In this document: piece by piece, positions 17,582 through 26,746 of the stretch
Layout of the letters: the number at the start of each line of letters is the position of its first letter
How positions within the stretch are numbered: position 1 is the stretch's first letter
DNA from: Flavobacteriales bacterium
GTDB lineage: Bacteria; Bacteroidota; Bacteroidia; Flavobacteriales_F; PHOS-HE28
Length of the DNA: 64,000 bases
Reading direction: 5' to 3'
NCBI GenBank assembly: GCA_016705955.1
Contig: JADJKO010000004.1
Location: 310,001-374,000 of the forward strand
Made by a program: the position numbers and the translations under genes
Notes under the pieces: model-generated
Databases searched by the model: none
The model's input: the letters and a program-made list of their open reading frames with translations, nothing else
Told to the model about the DNA's origin: nothing

Positions 17582-19297
17582 TCAGGACCCGAGTGCGCTG
17601 AGTTCCTCGTTGATGAAGGCCGCGAGGTCGCGGATGTAAGCAGGCGACAGGTCGAAGCGGATACCGGCAAGGGCGTACAACTCCGGCAATGGCTTGGTAT
17701 ACCCGGCCCGCAGCGCATTCATGTATGCTTCCACTGCGGCGGCGGGCTCGCGCTTGTAATTGCGCCAAATGGCAATGGCCCCCAACTGTGCGATGCCGTA
17801 CTCGATGTAGTAGAACGGCAGTTCGAATATGTGGAGCTGCTTGTGCCAAAGGTGATCGCGCTCCTTCTCCAAACCGCTGTGATCGACCACCTCACCTGCG
17901 AACCGTGTGAACGTTTCGCGCCAAAGCCCATGGCGTTCTTCAGCGGACATCCCCGTGTTGAGGTAGACGGCGTGTTGGAAGGCATCCACCGTGGCCACCC
18001 AAGGAAGAATGGTGAGCACGCGTTCCAACTGGTCACGTTTCGCACGGCGCAGATCGTCGGCATCCGTATAGACCAAGTGCCAATGATCCATAGTGAGGAG
18101 TTCCATGCTCATGCTGGCCAACTCCGCCACTTCGCTCGGAAAGCTCTTCGAGCCGGTGATCCGCAGCGGATGCGTGAGGAAGGAATGCACGGCATGTCCA
18201 CCTTCATGGAACATGGTGATCACATCGTCCGTGGTGCCCACTGCGTTCATGAAGATGAACGGGGCGCCCGTTTCGTAGAGCGGATAGTTGTATCCGCCCG
18301 GTGCCTTGCCCGTGCGTGAACCCAGATCCAACCGGCCCATGGTGCGCATGGTGCGCAAGCACTCCGCGAAATACGGATGCACGTTCCCGAAGACCTCTAC
18401 TGCCAGATCGATCAACCGATCATCGGAATCGAAGGGTCGCAAGGGTGGCTTACCGGAGGTATCCACTTGCAGGTCCCAGGGTCGGAGGGCGTCCACTCCG
18501 AGCGCTTCCTTCCGTTCGCGATACATGCGATCCACCAAGGGAACCACATGCTCTTGCACCGCTGCGTGAAAAGCCATGGCATCCGAAGGCGTGTGATCGA
18601 ATCGACCCAGTGAAGCATAGGCGTAGTCCCGGAAGTTGCCGAACCCTGCATGATCGGCGATGGTGTTCCGCTTGGCCACCATGTTGGTGAACAGGTCATC
18701 CAATGCAGTCGCGTCCTGCAGTCGGCGCGCAGCCATCAACCGATACACGGCTTCGCGCTCGGCACGATCAGTAGATTCCAACAAGGCCGCCGCTTTCGGA
18801 AGGGTGATGGTCTCCCCTTCCCATTCAATGGACATGGCCCCGATGGTGCCGCTGTACTGCTGCGCCAGATCGCGTAGTTCTACCTGAATGGGAACATTCT
18901 CCTCCCGGAAGATCCGCAACTGGCCCTTGATCCCACGCAGGTACACGGACATGCCGTCGATCTCCACCTGATCCAGGAATGGCACAACAACCAAACGTCG
19001 GTGCAGCTCATCCATGCGCAACTCCACCACAGGAAGGACCTCCGCCGTGAAGGCACGGTACAATTCACCCGCGGTCTTATCCGTGGTGTCCAAGGTCATG
19101 CGGATGTAGCGCCACGCGCCTTCCTCTTCCAATGCGGCTTCCAACTCGCTCAGGTCCTCCAGCCAACGCTGTAGCGCGCCGACATTCGGCAACAGGCGAT
19201 CACGCAGTTCATCAAAGCACGCGGTCACTGCGGCGGCATCCCCGAGGGCGATGCGTTCCGGCAGGTAGCGCCGAACGGGCGCATCAAGCACAGGCAT
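17582..19297 (-). CDS. M3-family oligoendopeptidase (PepF-like)
   Basis: A 571-residue cytoplasmic metallopeptidase of family M3 that hydrolyses short peptides. The zinc motif is HEGGHAVHSFL (near residue 362), with the third ligand Glu in FPSEVAELASMSMELL. The context GAPFIFMNAVGTTDDVITMFHEGGHA and the helical N-terminal lid are typical. No signal peptide is seen. Length matches oligoendopeptidase F. It sits directly downstream of the DUF5606 gene on the same strand (3 bp gap), so the two are probably co-transcribed. Confidence 0.92.
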   Translation of the reverse strand: MPVLDAPVRRYLPERIALGDAAAVTACFDELRDRLLPNVGALQRWLEDLSELEAALEEEGAWRYIRMTLDTTDKTAGELYRAFTAEVLPVVELRMDELHRRLVVVPFLDQVEIDGMSVYLRGIKGQLRIFREENVPIQVELRDLAQQYSGTIGAMSIEWEGETITLPKAAALLESTDRAEREAVYRLMAARRLQDATALDDLFTNMVAKRNTIADHAGFGNFRDYAYASLGRFDHTPSDAMAFHAAVQEHVVPLVDRMYRERKEALGVDALRPWDLQVDTSGKPPLRPFDSDDRLIDLAVEVFGNVHPYFAECLRTMRTMGRLDLGSRTGKAPGGYNYPLYETGAPFIFMNAVGTTDDVITMFHEGGHAVHSFLTHPLRITGSKSFPSEVAELASMSMELLTMDHWHLVYTDADDLRRAKRDQLERVLTILPWVATVDAFQHAVYLNTGMSAEERHGLWRETFTRFAGEVVDHSGLEKERDHLWHKQLHIFELPFYYIEYGIAQLGAIAIWRNYKREPAAAVEAYMNALRAGYTKPLPELYALAGIRFDLSPAYIRDLAAFINEELSALGS

Positions 19298-19300
19298 GGG

Positions 19301-19855
19301 TCAGCTTCCGCGTTGTCCACCGCGACGTACAGGCGCGGCCTTGGGTGCGGCGCTTGTGCCACCCGTCTTCTTCTTGGCCTTGGCAGCGGACTTCTTCTTC
19401 GCGGCCTTCTCGCCGGTCTTCTTGGTCTTGCCGTCGTCCTTGGCTGCGTCATCCGCCTTCGCCGCTTCCTCCTTCTTGGTGAGGTCACCGGCCTTCAACA
19501 GCTGCGCGTACCAACTGAACAATTTGCGGACATCACTGGCATAGATGCGTTCGCGATCCGCGTTGGGTAATGCGGTGAGCAACGCAGCCCACAACGCATC
19601 ATCATCGCTCTTGGGGTCGGCTGCATCGCCACCCTTGTTCACTTCGTGCAACATGGTCAGCACATCCTTCAGCAGGACATCATCACCGGTGGTGAACATG
19701 CTGATCTCTTCCAAACTGCTCACACGAACGCTCAACGGAACCGGGAAACGCTTGCCATCGGCGAGGGCTTCAACAATGAGTGCCTGTCTGGCTTGCGCGA
19801 TGACGCGGTGCAAGCCCGGCTTTCCGGTAACGGTGATGATCTTGGTCAGGTCCAT
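19301..19855 (-). CDS. DUF5606-family conserved Bacteroidota protein
   Basis: A 184-residue protein whose first ~140 residues match the DUF5606 family of Bacteroidota: MDLTKIITVTGKPGLHRVI, SVRVSSLEEISMFTTGDD and RKLFSWYAQLLKAG. The last ~45 residues are a low-complexity Lys/Ala-rich basic tail (KKTGEKAAKKKSAAKAKKK) that may bind nucleic acid. Function unknown. The frame stays open 52 codons upstream, but the family always begins at the MDLTKI start, and a perfect TAAGTTTG box lies 18 bases before this ATG. It is divergent from the membrane glycosyltransferase gene. Confidence 0.85.
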   Translation of the reverse strand: MDLTKIITVTGKPGLHRVIAQARQALIVEALADGKRFPVPLSVRVSSLEEISMFTTGDDVLLKDVLTMLHEVNKGGDAADPKSDDDALWAALLTALPNADRERIYASDVRKLFSWYAQLLKAGDLTKKEEAAKADDAAKDDGKTKKTGEKAAKKKSAAKAKKKTGGTSAAPKAAPVRRGGQRGS

Positions 19856-19873
19856 GTGTGGGTATTGGGGGAG

Positions 19874-19881
19874 CAAACTTA
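19874..19881 (-). promoter_or_regulatory. TAnnTTTG promoter box of the DUF5606 gene
   Basis: TAAGTTTG on the minus strand, 18 bases before the start codon. It shares a 79-bp divergent intergenic region with the plus-strand box TACTTTTG. No clear -33 TTG. Confidence 0.5.
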
Positions 19882-19921
19882 ACATGCACGCGGTCCGGTG
19901 ATCCGCGCATCGCCTCGCGGC

Positions 19922-19929
19922 TACTTTTG
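19922..19929 (+). promoter_or_regulatory. TAnnTTTG promoter box of the GT-C membrane protein gene
   Basis: TACTTTTG, identical to the rRNA promoter boxes, five bases before the ATG. The implied transcript start is at or beside the start codon. Confidence 0.55.
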
Positions 19930-19934
19930 GCGAC

Positions 19935-21365
19935 ATGGGATCGGCCTCCGGTAATTCAAGATCGTGGTCGCGATCCTTCGTCGGTGGCCTTTCGCATCCT
20001 CGAGCGACCACGATCCTCTACGCGCTGAATGTGCTGGTGATGGTGGCGATGACGGTCACCATGTATGGTTCTGCATTGGGTGATCACGCCAGCTACTTGT
20101 CGTTGGCGGAAGGGATCATGCACGGTCGATTCAGTCCGATCTGGATGGAGGAGCCCTTCGTGCCGGAGACCTTTCGCACGCCGGGCTACCCGCTGTTCCT
20201 TGGCGTGTTGCTGAAGGTGCTCGGTGATTGGCGCTTGATCGGAGTCGTGCAAGCCCTGATGTACCTGCTCTGCCTGCACCTCATGGTGCGCATGATTCGC
20301 ACGATCACACAGAGCGCGCTGGCGGTGAATCTCTTCCTTCTCTTGCTCTTACCAACGGTGAACATCGCCTACTACAACGCGTTGATCTCACCGGAGATCC
20401 CTTCACTGTTCGCGATCACTGCATTGCTCTTCCTGGATCCGGGTCGCCACCCACGCTCGTGGTGGAGCGCACTTGTTGTTGGATTGCTCTACGGCTTCCT
20501 CTTTCAATGCCGACCGGTCTTCCTGCTCTTGCCGGTGTTGCGCATCGCCGCGGGTTGGTGGATGGAGCGCCGTGCGTTCCCGTGGCGATGGTGGTCCGGA
20601 GCATTGGCGGTGTACGCGCTCACCTTGTTGCCCTTCGGACTTTGGAACCAGCACCACCATGGCAAATTCGGCCTGACGCCGATCGAAGGCAGCGGCGGCG
20701 TGTTCCAGATCGGCTACTTCAGTGGCTTGATGCCACACCACCAGGAATGGCGCATCTGGGCCAACAGGACCGGTGATGAGATCGTGCGCTTCGTGCCGGA
20801 TGAGGAAGTGCCGATGCACATCGCCGAATTCGAACGCGACTGGGACCGCATCGATTCGGCGTGTGCGCCCTATTTGACCGCACGCGACTCGGCGCTGTTC
20901 GCCGAGGGCGGAAGAAGGGCTTGGGTGTGGAACACCTTCAGCACCACCTACACGCACGAACGCGAACGCTGGTTGTGGAAGCTCACGCTGGAACGCGTGA
21001 AGGAGAACCCGTGGTACTTCGTGAAGTTGAAAGCGTGGACGGTGATCCGCCTATGGGTGATCGGGATCCAGCGCGATGACTTCGCGCAAGCAACTCTCGC
21101 GGGCAAACTCAAGCAGGCCTTGCCCACTGCGCTCACCTTGGTGCAATTCCTTCTTTTCGTGATCGCGGTTCCCATGGCACTGCGGCGATACCGGGTTCTG
21201 TTCGCACCGCTTCTTCCTGCGCTGGTGGTGGTGATCTACGGCTGGTTCATCTACCTGCCCTTCGTGATCCAATCACGGTACACCGTGCCGTTGCGCATGG
21301 CATTCCTGCTGGTGATCGCGGTGGCGTGCGCGGCACTTATTCAACGGAAACGCCGATCGACCTGA
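19935..21365 (+). CDS. Polytopic membrane protein, probable GT-C fold (ArnT/PMT-like) glycosyltransferase
   Basis: A 476-residue integral membrane protein with about ten hydrophobic helices (for example ILYALNVLVMVAMTVTMYG, WWSALVVGLLYGFLF, LVQFLLFVIAVPMALR). The first extracytoplasmic loop holds ALGDHASYLSLAEGI and FRTPGYPLFLGVLL; an acidic residue followed by an RTPGYP-like motif is what GT-C enzymes such as ArnT and PMT have there. These transfer sugars from polyprenyl-phosphate donors in the periplasm. The sugar and acceptor cannot be deduced. It is transcribed alone from a divergent promoter region. Confidence 0.65.
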   Translation: MGSASGNSRSWSRSFVGGLSHPRATTILYALNVLVMVAMTVTMYGSALGDHASYLSLAEGIMHGRFSPIWMEEPFVPETFRTPGYPLFLGVLLKVLGDWRLIGVVQALMYLLCLHLMVRMIRTITQSALAVNLFLLLLLPTVNIAYYNALISPEIPSLFAITALLFLDPGRHPRSWWSALVVGLLYGFLFQCRPVFLLLPVLRIAAGWWMERRAFPWRWWSGALAVYALTLLPFGLWNQHHHGKFGLTPIEGSGGVFQIGYFSGLMPHHQEWRIWANRTGDEIVRFVPDEEVPMHIAEFERDWDRIDSACAPYLTARDSALFAEGGRRAWVWNTFSTTYTHERERWLWKLTLERVKENPWYFVKLKAWTVIRLWVIGIQRDDFAQATLAGKLKQALPTALTLVQFLLFVIAVPMALRRYRVLFAPLLPALVVVIYGWFIYLPFVIQSRYTVPLRMAFLLVIAVACAALIQRKRRST

Positions 21366-21370
21366 TCGTA

Positions 21371-22669
21371 TCAGGTCTTCTGCTTGCGCTTGCGCGCCGC
21401 AGGGAAAAGAATGTTGTTCAGGATCAAACGATATCCCGATGAATTCGGGTGCAGGCTCAGGTCCGTGGGCGGATCGCCGACCATGTGCTGGTAGTCCTCC
21501 GGGTCGTGGCCGCCATAAAAGGTCCATTGGCCAAGCCCGTACTCGCCGTGGATGTACTTGACCGTACTCTGCGCCTTGTTCTCCCCCATCACGGTGACGC
21601 CAGGCTTCACGAGATCCTTGCGGAACGCGGTGGTCTGACCCATGAAGCCGCGCACCACTTGCTCATGGCTCTGGCAAAGCATGGTAGGCACGATGTCCCA
21701 CTTCGCGCTGAAATCAAAGAGCGTGAAGAAGTCCCGCATCTGTCCGATGCGCGCGTGGATATCCGTGGCATCGATGTCCGAGAACTCATAGATCATCGGA
21801 TCGGTGATGAGTTTGAAATTCCGGAAGGCGAAGGTCTTGTCGTAATCGATCTTGGATTGGCACTGCGGGTCCACAGGATCGTGGTCGAACTCCGGCGCGC
21901 AGATATCAACCCCTTCCGCCGCCAATGCGATGTCATAGGAGTCCGTACCGGAACACATGGTGAAGAGGTAGCCGCCGCCGGCCACGTAATCCCGGATCCG
22001 GGAAGCGACAGCCGACTTCATCTGGCTCACCTTGGCGAAGCCGAGGCTCGCTGCCATGGCCTCGCTCTCCTGCACTTGTGCCACATACCATGGGGCGTTG
22101 TGATAGCTCCGATAGAATTTCCCGTATTGCCCGGTGAAGTCCTCGTGGTGCAGGTGCAGCCAATCGTACTTCGGCAACACGCCTGCGATCACCTGCTGAT
22201 CATAGATCCGTTCGTAGGGGATCTCCGCGTAGGTCATCACCAAGGCCACGGCATCATCCCAGGGCTGGAAACTCTCCGGCGCATACACGGCGATCTTCGG
22301 CGCCTTCTCCAGCTTCACCACTTCCATGTTCACCTCCGGATCACTGATCTCGGCCAGGATCGCTGCGGCTTGCCCATCCGCGATCACCTGGAACGTGACG
22401 CCGCGAATGGTGCATTCCTGTTCGATCGCCTGGAAGTGATCGATGAGGAAACTTCCGCCGCGGTAATTCAAGAGCCAATCGATCGGGACGTCGCGTTGCA
22501 AGGTCCAATAGGCCACACCATACGCCTTCAAGTGATCGCGCTGGCTGCCATCCATGGGGATGAGCAACTTCGTGGCGAAGAGCGGGGTGGTGAAGAGAAG
22601 CGCAAGCAGCAGCGACCCGAGTGATCGGATCGTGCTAGAAGGGGGCGTCACCGTCGTCGGTGTCATCAT
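21371..22669 (-). CDS. Conserved secreted Bacteroidota protein, often labelled asparagine synthetase B
   Basis: A 432-residue exported protein with a signal peptide (IRSLGSLLLALLFTTPLFA). The mature part is very conserved in Bacteroidota: KLLIPMDGSQRDHLKAYG, VDWLLNYRGGSFLI (VPIDWLLNYRGG here), KIAVYAPESFQPWDDAVALV, YDWLHLHHEDFTGQYGKFY and GGGYLFTMCSGTDSYDIAL. Databases often call this family asparagine synthetase B, but I see neither the N-terminal Cys glutaminase nor an ATP-pyrophosphatase loop, so that label is doubtful. The CSGTDSYD segment in a flavodoxin/GATase1-like layout is a candidate active site. Its 5' end overlaps the last 35 bp of dnaB, implying co-transcription. Real function unknown. 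Confidence 0.75.
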   Translation of the reverse strand: MMTPTTVTPPSSTIRSLGSLLLALLFTTPLFATKLLIPMDGSQRDHLKAYGVAYWTLQRDVPIDWLLNYRGGSFLIDHFQAIEQECTIRGVTFQVIADGQAAAILAEISDPEVNMEVVKLEKAPKIAVYAPESFQPWDDAVALVMTYAEIPYERIYDQQVIAGVLPKYDWLHLHHEDFTGQYGKFYRSYHNAPWYVAQVQESEAMAASLGFAKVSQMKSAVASRIRDYVAGGGYLFTMCSGTDSYDIALAAEGVDICAPEFDHDPVDPQCQSKIDYDKTFAFRNFKLITDPMIYEFSDIDATDIHARIGQMRDFFTLFDFSAKWDIVPTMLCQSHEQVVRGFMGQTTAFRKDLVKPGVTVMGENKAQSTVKYIHGEYGLGQWTFYGGHDPEDYQHMVGDPPTDLSLHPNSSGYRLILNNILFPAARKRKQKT

Positions 22670-24167
22670 TCATTCGGCTTGGTCGGGTGATCGTGCGGAA
22701 ACCATCGCCGCCCGATCCCGTGCCATCAACGCCAAAGTTACCCGATATGGTCTCGAGGTCCGCGAACTTGGCCAGTTCAGGGATGAATCGGAGACGCACC
22801 GTGTCCAGTGCACCGTTCCTGTGCTTGGCTATGATCACCTCACCGATACCCAGCGTGCTGCCGTGTTCGTCCTCGTAGATCTTGTAATACTCCGGGCGGT
22901 AAAGGAAGCAGACAATGTCCGCGTCCTGCTCGATCGCACCTGATTCACGGAGATCGCTCAACATCGGACGTTTGTCACCGCCGCGCGTTTCCACTGCACG
23001 ACTTAGCTGTGAAAGTGCGATGATCGGAATGTCCAATTCCTTAGCGATGCTCTTGATGGAACGCGAGATGCCGCTGATCTCCTGCTCACGATTGCCGCCA
23101 CGGTTGTCGCCGCCCGCGGTCATCAGCTGCAGGTAGTCGATGATGATCAGGTCGACATTGTGCTGGCTCTTCAAGCGGCGGGCTTTCGCACGCAGTTCGA
23201 AGATGTTCAGCGCCGGCGTGTCGTCGATGAAGATCGGCGCGTTCGTCAGTCGCGCGATGTGCTGGTGAAGAATGGTGAACTCGTTGTCCGTGAGATCCCC
23301 TTTCCGAAGTTTCTCCGAACTGATGCCGGCTTCGCTGGCGATCAAACGCGTGACCAGCTGCGTGCTGCTCATCTCCAAGCTGAAGACGGCCACCGCCTTC
23401 TTGTGCTCGATGGCGATGTTGCGCGCCATGCTGAGGACGAAGGCTGTCTTACCCATGGCGGGTCGAGCGGCCACGATCACCATATCGCTGCGCTGCCAAC
23501 CTGCGGTCAGCTTATCCAACTGCACGAAGCCCGTAGGCACACCACTCACACCACCGGTCTTGCTCTTGGCGTTCTCGATGTTCGCGATGGCGTCCTGGAT
23601 CAGGTCGCTCATCGGTTCGTAGTTCCGCTTCAGGTTGCCACTGGTGATGGCGTAGAGATCCTGCTCGGTCTTGTCGAGGAGATCAAAGACATCCGCGCTG
23701 TCGTCGTACGCATCGCGCGTGGTCTCCGAACTGATCCGGATCAATTCACGCAGGATGTGCTTCTGACTGATGATGCGTGCGTGATATTCCACGTTCGCGC
23801 TACTCGCTACTTTGTTGGTGAGCTGGCTGATGTAGAACGGGCCACCGACGAGGTCGAGCTCGCCGCGCTTCTTCAACTCCTCCGTTACCGTGAGGATGTC
23901 GATCGGTTGATCGTTGCGGAACAGACCAAGGATGGCGTCGAAGATCCTGCGGTGGGGTTCCACGTAGAAACTCTCCGGCTGCAGGATGTCGATGGCCTCA
24001 TTCACCGCATTCCGTTCCAACATCAACGCTCCGAGTACCGCTTGTTCCAACTCCGGTGCTTGGGGTGGAAGCTTGCCCGCTTCCAAAGCGGAGGCGATCA
24101 GCGAAGCAGGACGCCGGGTGGTGCCTCGGGTCTTGTCTGCGGAATGCGATCGGGAGTAGTCGGCCAT
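22635..24167 (-). CDS. dnaB: Replicative DNA helicase DnaB
   Basis: A 510-residue hexameric helicase that unwinds DNA ahead of the replication fork and binds primase. The N-terminal domain (about 30-180; QAPELEQAVLGALMLE, YHARIISQKHILRELI) is followed by a RecA-like domain with Walker A ARPAMGKTAF (near 235), Walker B VDLIIIDYLQLM (near 340) and the conserved ALSQLSRAVETR and SGAIEQDADIV. The C-terminal ~45 residues are a Gly/Asp-rich tail ending DDGDAPF, common in Bacteroidota DnaB. No intein is present. A TATTTTTG box lies 72 bases upstream. Confidence 0.98.
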   Translation of the reverse strand: MADYSRSHSADKTRGTTRRPASLIASALEAGKLPPQAPELEQAVLGALMLERNAVNEAIDILQPESFYVEPHRRIFDAILGLFRNDQPIDILTVTEELKKRGELDLVGGPFYISQLTNKVASSANVEYHARIISQKHILRELIRISSETTRDAYDDSADVFDLLDKTEQDLYAITSGNLKRNYEPMSDLIQDAIANIENAKSKTGGVSGVPTGFVQLDKLTAGWQRSDMVIVAARPAMGKTAFVLSMARNIAIEHKKAVAVFSLEMSSTQLVTRLIASEAGISSEKLRKGDLTDNEFTILHQHIARLTNAPIFIDDTPALNIFELRAKARRLKSQHNVDLIIIDYLQLMTAGGDNRGGNREQEISGISRSIKSIAKELDIPIIALSQLSRAVETRGGDKRPMLSDLRESGAIEQDADIVCFLYRPEYYKIYEDEHGSTLGIGEVIIAKHRNGALDTVRLRFIPELAKFADLETISGNFGVDGTGSGGDGFRTITRPSRMNDDTDDGDAPF

Positions 24168-24239
24168 GGAACGTTATGTTGACGCGGCGGTGCGGGCAAG
24201 ATCCAAAAAGCATCAAGACCACCCCGTGCGGAAGGGCGC

Positions 24240-24247
24240 CAAAAATA
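24240..24247 (-). promoter_or_regulatory. Candidate TAnnTTTG promoter box of dnaB
   Basis: TATTTTTG on the minus strand, 72 bases before the dnaB ATG, in the divergent region between dnaB and the lipoprotein gene. No TTG at the standard distance, so this is only moderately supported. Confidence 0.4.
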
Positions 24248-24300
24248 GAAGCGCATCCCGGTCAGTGAAGGTACTCTGTCAACAAGCCGTCCTCATTGGA

Positions 24301-24330
24301 TCAACAAAGGGGGTGTGAACACTTTGTTGA
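24301..24330. promoter_or_regulatory. Inverted repeat overlapping a promoter-like sequence
   Basis: TCAACAAAG and its exact reverse complement CTTTGTTGA are separated by 12 bases, just before the lipoprotein gene. A TTG at 24296-24298 and ACACTTTG at 24319-24326 give a -33/-7-like arrangement inside the same stretch. It could be an operator or a short RNA hairpin. Confidence 0.35.
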
Positions 24331-24336
24331 AGATTG

Positions 24337-25671
24337 ATGAAAGCCTTGGTACGCGGCTATCTTTCAGCCATGGGAAATGAACAATGCGCGCTGTGGTTGG
24401 CCTGCGCGGTGTTCATTCACGCGGGATGTCGTAAGGACAAGGACACCAGCGCACCCGTTGTTCAGATCCTTTCGCCCAGTGAGGGTTTCAACGTATTCGT
24501 ACCCGACACGATCACGGTACGCGTGGCTGTGGAGGATGACCACATCGTGGAGGGCCTGACGTTGTTGATCGCGGACGATGATGGCGTTCCGATCACCACG
24601 CCAGTTGCGGTCCCTATCGGCGCTCGATCGGCAACGGTGGATGTGGACCTTCCGTTGATCAGTGAACGGATCGTGGATGGCAACTATGTTCTCACCGCTC
24701 TTGCGACCGATGGTGCCAATAATGGTCGGGCATTGCAGTGGATCACGGTGCATGCGGCGCCACTGCGTCTTCGGTCGATCTATGTCGCTCCTCCGGCTGG
24801 CCTCGCAGGACCCCTAACGATCACGCGGATCGACAGTGTCGGACAGCGATCCACCTTCATCGTGCTGAACGAGATCGGTGGTACCGCCATCGACCCTGAC
24901 CACCTCTTCCTAACAGGCACGCAGTACGACCCACTGGTTCGCTTTGCTATTCCCAGCGGGACCAACAGCGCCTTGCTGGCGAATCCCGGCACGGCTTCAC
25001 CATCGACTCCATACTTCACATCGCTCTCCGTGGATCCGACGGATGGCCGACTCTACTGCGCCACACGCGACGGTTTCGTGCGGGGGTTCCACCCTTCCGG
25101 TGGCCAGTCGTTCACGGCAAACAGTCCGTCCGGATCCTTCTGTGAGGCTGCCGTTGTGGTTGGCGATGAACTGGTTACCACGACCATCAACACGGTCACA
25201 CAGGAGCGGCGACTGGTGAGCCACACGTACAATTCCGGAGCGCTACTCGCACAATTCCCGAGCGATGTTCAGGTCACTAAGCTCTTTGCCATTGATGACC
25301 AGCATGTACTGATCCTGGGTAACCGGGATGGCGGCGGCGTGATCGAGCTCGTCAATACCCAGCAAGGAGGTGTTTTCGAGATGAGGACCTTTCCTGGCGA
25401 TCCGATGCTGAGCGCTGCTCAAGTGGGCCCCGGAACCTACGTGGTCGGAATGACCAGCGGCCTTGTTCGCTTCAACTACCAAAGCAACTCCGTGACGACG
25501 TTGATCGGTGGAACGGCATTCTCCGCGCTTGCTTACGAACCGATATCCGGTGGCGTGTGGGGCGGTGCTGGAACCGAACTGAGGTTGATCGACCCGCAGA
25601 ACGGAACAGCTTCGGAACAGATCGTTCTATCGAATGCGGTGGGGGCGATCCTGCTTCACTACAACCGGTAA
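24337..25671 (+). CDS. Lipoprotein with Ig-like and beta-propeller-like regions
   Basis: A 444-residue protein with a lipoprotein signal ending FIHAGCRKDKD. Residues ~40-130 resemble a bacterial Ig-like domain (PVVQILSPSEGFNVFVPDTI, DGNYVLTALATDGANN). The rest has repeated short strands with Asp-Gly turns (SVDPTDGRLYCATRDGFV, LAYEPISGGVWGG), as in surface beta-propellers. No enzyme motif is present. A second in-frame ATG (MGNEQCALW) 11 codons later is possible, but the earlier one provides the positively charged n-region. Likely an outer-membrane-anchored protein; function unknown. It is convergent with accA (stops 3 bp apart). Confidence 0.7.
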   Translation: MKALVRGYLSAMGNEQCALWLACAVFIHAGCRKDKDTSAPVVQILSPSEGFNVFVPDTITVRVAVEDDHIVEGLTLLIADDDGVPITTPVAVPIGARSATVDVDLPLISERIVDGNYVLTALATDGANNGRALQWITVHAAPLRLRSIYVAPPAGLAGPLTITRIDSVGQRSTFIVLNEIGGTAIDPDHLFLTGTQYDPLVRFAIPSGTNSALLANPGTASPSTPYFTSLSVDPTDGRLYCATRDGFVRGFHPSGGQSFTANSPSGSFCEAAVVVGDELVTTTINTVTQERRLVSHTYNSGALLAQFPSDVQVTKLFAIDDQHVLILGNRDGGGVIELVNTQQGGVFEMRTFPGDPMLSAAQVGPGTYVVGMTSGLVRFNYQSNSVTTLIGGTAFSALAYEPISGGVWGGAGTELRLIDPQNGTASEQIVLSNAVGAILLHYNR

Positions 25672-25674
25672 GGT

Positions 25675-26655
25675 TCAAGACTTGCGCTTGGCGGGCTTTG
25701 CTTTGAGCACCACGCCCATATCGCAGAACTTCTTCACGCGAAGGTCCACGAGTTTGTCGCCATCCAACTTCACCAGCTTGTCGAGGTGTTTCAGGATCTC
25801 GACCTTGACCAGTCGGCAGGCCTCATCCACATCGGCATGGGCACCGCCAACAGGTTCCTTGATGATCCCATCGATCAACTTGCTCGAAAGCATATCCTGC
25901 GCCGTGAGCTTCAACGCGCTGGCCGCCTGCTCTTTGTAATCCCACGAGCGCCAAAGGATGGAAGAACAGGATTCCGGCGAGATCACGCTGTACCAGGTGT
26001 TCTCCATCATCAGGACCTTGTCCCCGACACCGATGCCCAAGGCTCCACCCGAAGCGCCCTCGCCGATGATCACACAGATGATGGGCACGCGCAGTTGGGC
26101 CATTTCGAAGAGATTCCTCGCGATCGCCTCACCCTGCCCCCGCTCTTCTGCCTCCAATCCCGGGAACGCACCGGGCGTGTCGATCAACGTTACCACAGGT
26201 TTGTTGAACTTCTCAGCGAGCTTCATCAGGCGCAGCGCCTTCCGATAGCCTTCCGGGTTGGCCATACCGAAATTCCTGTACTGGCGCATCTTGGTATTCA
26301 CTCCTTTCTGCTGGCCGATGAACATGACCGTGCGGCCATTCATCTGCCCGAATCCGCCCACCATGGCCTTATCATCCTTCACCGTCCGATCACCGTGCAA
26401 TTCGATGAAACTCCCGTCGGTCAGGTGATCGATGTACTTCAACGCATAAGGTCGGTCGGGATGACGACTCACCTGCACCCGCTCCCACGGGGATAGCTTC
26501 TCGTACAGGGACTTCCTGGTCTCGGAAAGGCTTTTCTCCAGATCTTTCAATGAACCCGTCACATCAACAGCTCCATTCTCGGAAACTTCCTTGAGCTTCT
26601 CGATCTGCTCAATGATGTTCTGGACCGGCTTTTCGAAGTCGAGGAAGGTCTGCAT
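25675..26655 (-). CDS. accA: Acetyl-CoA carboxylase carboxyltransferase subunit alpha
   Basis: A 326-residue AccA. With AccD it transfers the carboxyl group from biotin to acetyl-CoA, making malonyl-CoA for fatty acid synthesis. Hallmarks are MQTFLDFEKPVQNIIEQIEK at the start, LSPWERVQVSRHPDRPYALK, FIGQQKGVNTK, GMANPEGYRKALRLMKLAEK, TLIDTPGAFPGLEAEERGQG and IGEGASGGALGIGVGD, which form the oxyanion/CoA site. The frame is open 23 codons further upstream, but AccA proteins begin at this Met. Divergent from ispE, with 91 bp between the starts. Confidence 0.97.
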   Translation of the reverse strand: MQTFLDFEKPVQNIIEQIEKLKEVSENGAVDVTGSLKDLEKSLSETRKSLYEKLSPWERVQVSRHPDRPYALKYIDHLTDGSFIELHGDRTVKDDKAMVGGFGQMNGRTVMFIGQQKGVNTKMRQYRNFGMANPEGYRKALRLMKLAEKFNKPVVTLIDTPGAFPGLEAEERGQGEAIARNLFEMAQLRVPIICVIIGEGASGGALGIGVGDKVLMMENTWYSVISPESCSSILWRSWDYKEQAASALKLTAQDMLSSKLIDGIIKEPVGGAHADVDEACRLVKVEILKHLDKLVKLDGDKLVDLRVKKFCDMGVVLKAKPAKRKS

Positions 26656-26746
26656 GCGCATCAATTCGGGAAGCGAATGTAGGACGAGCGCAATGATGGT
26701 GTTCTCGTGGTTGAACCATGTCAACCAAGAATACTTTCGCGTTCCG

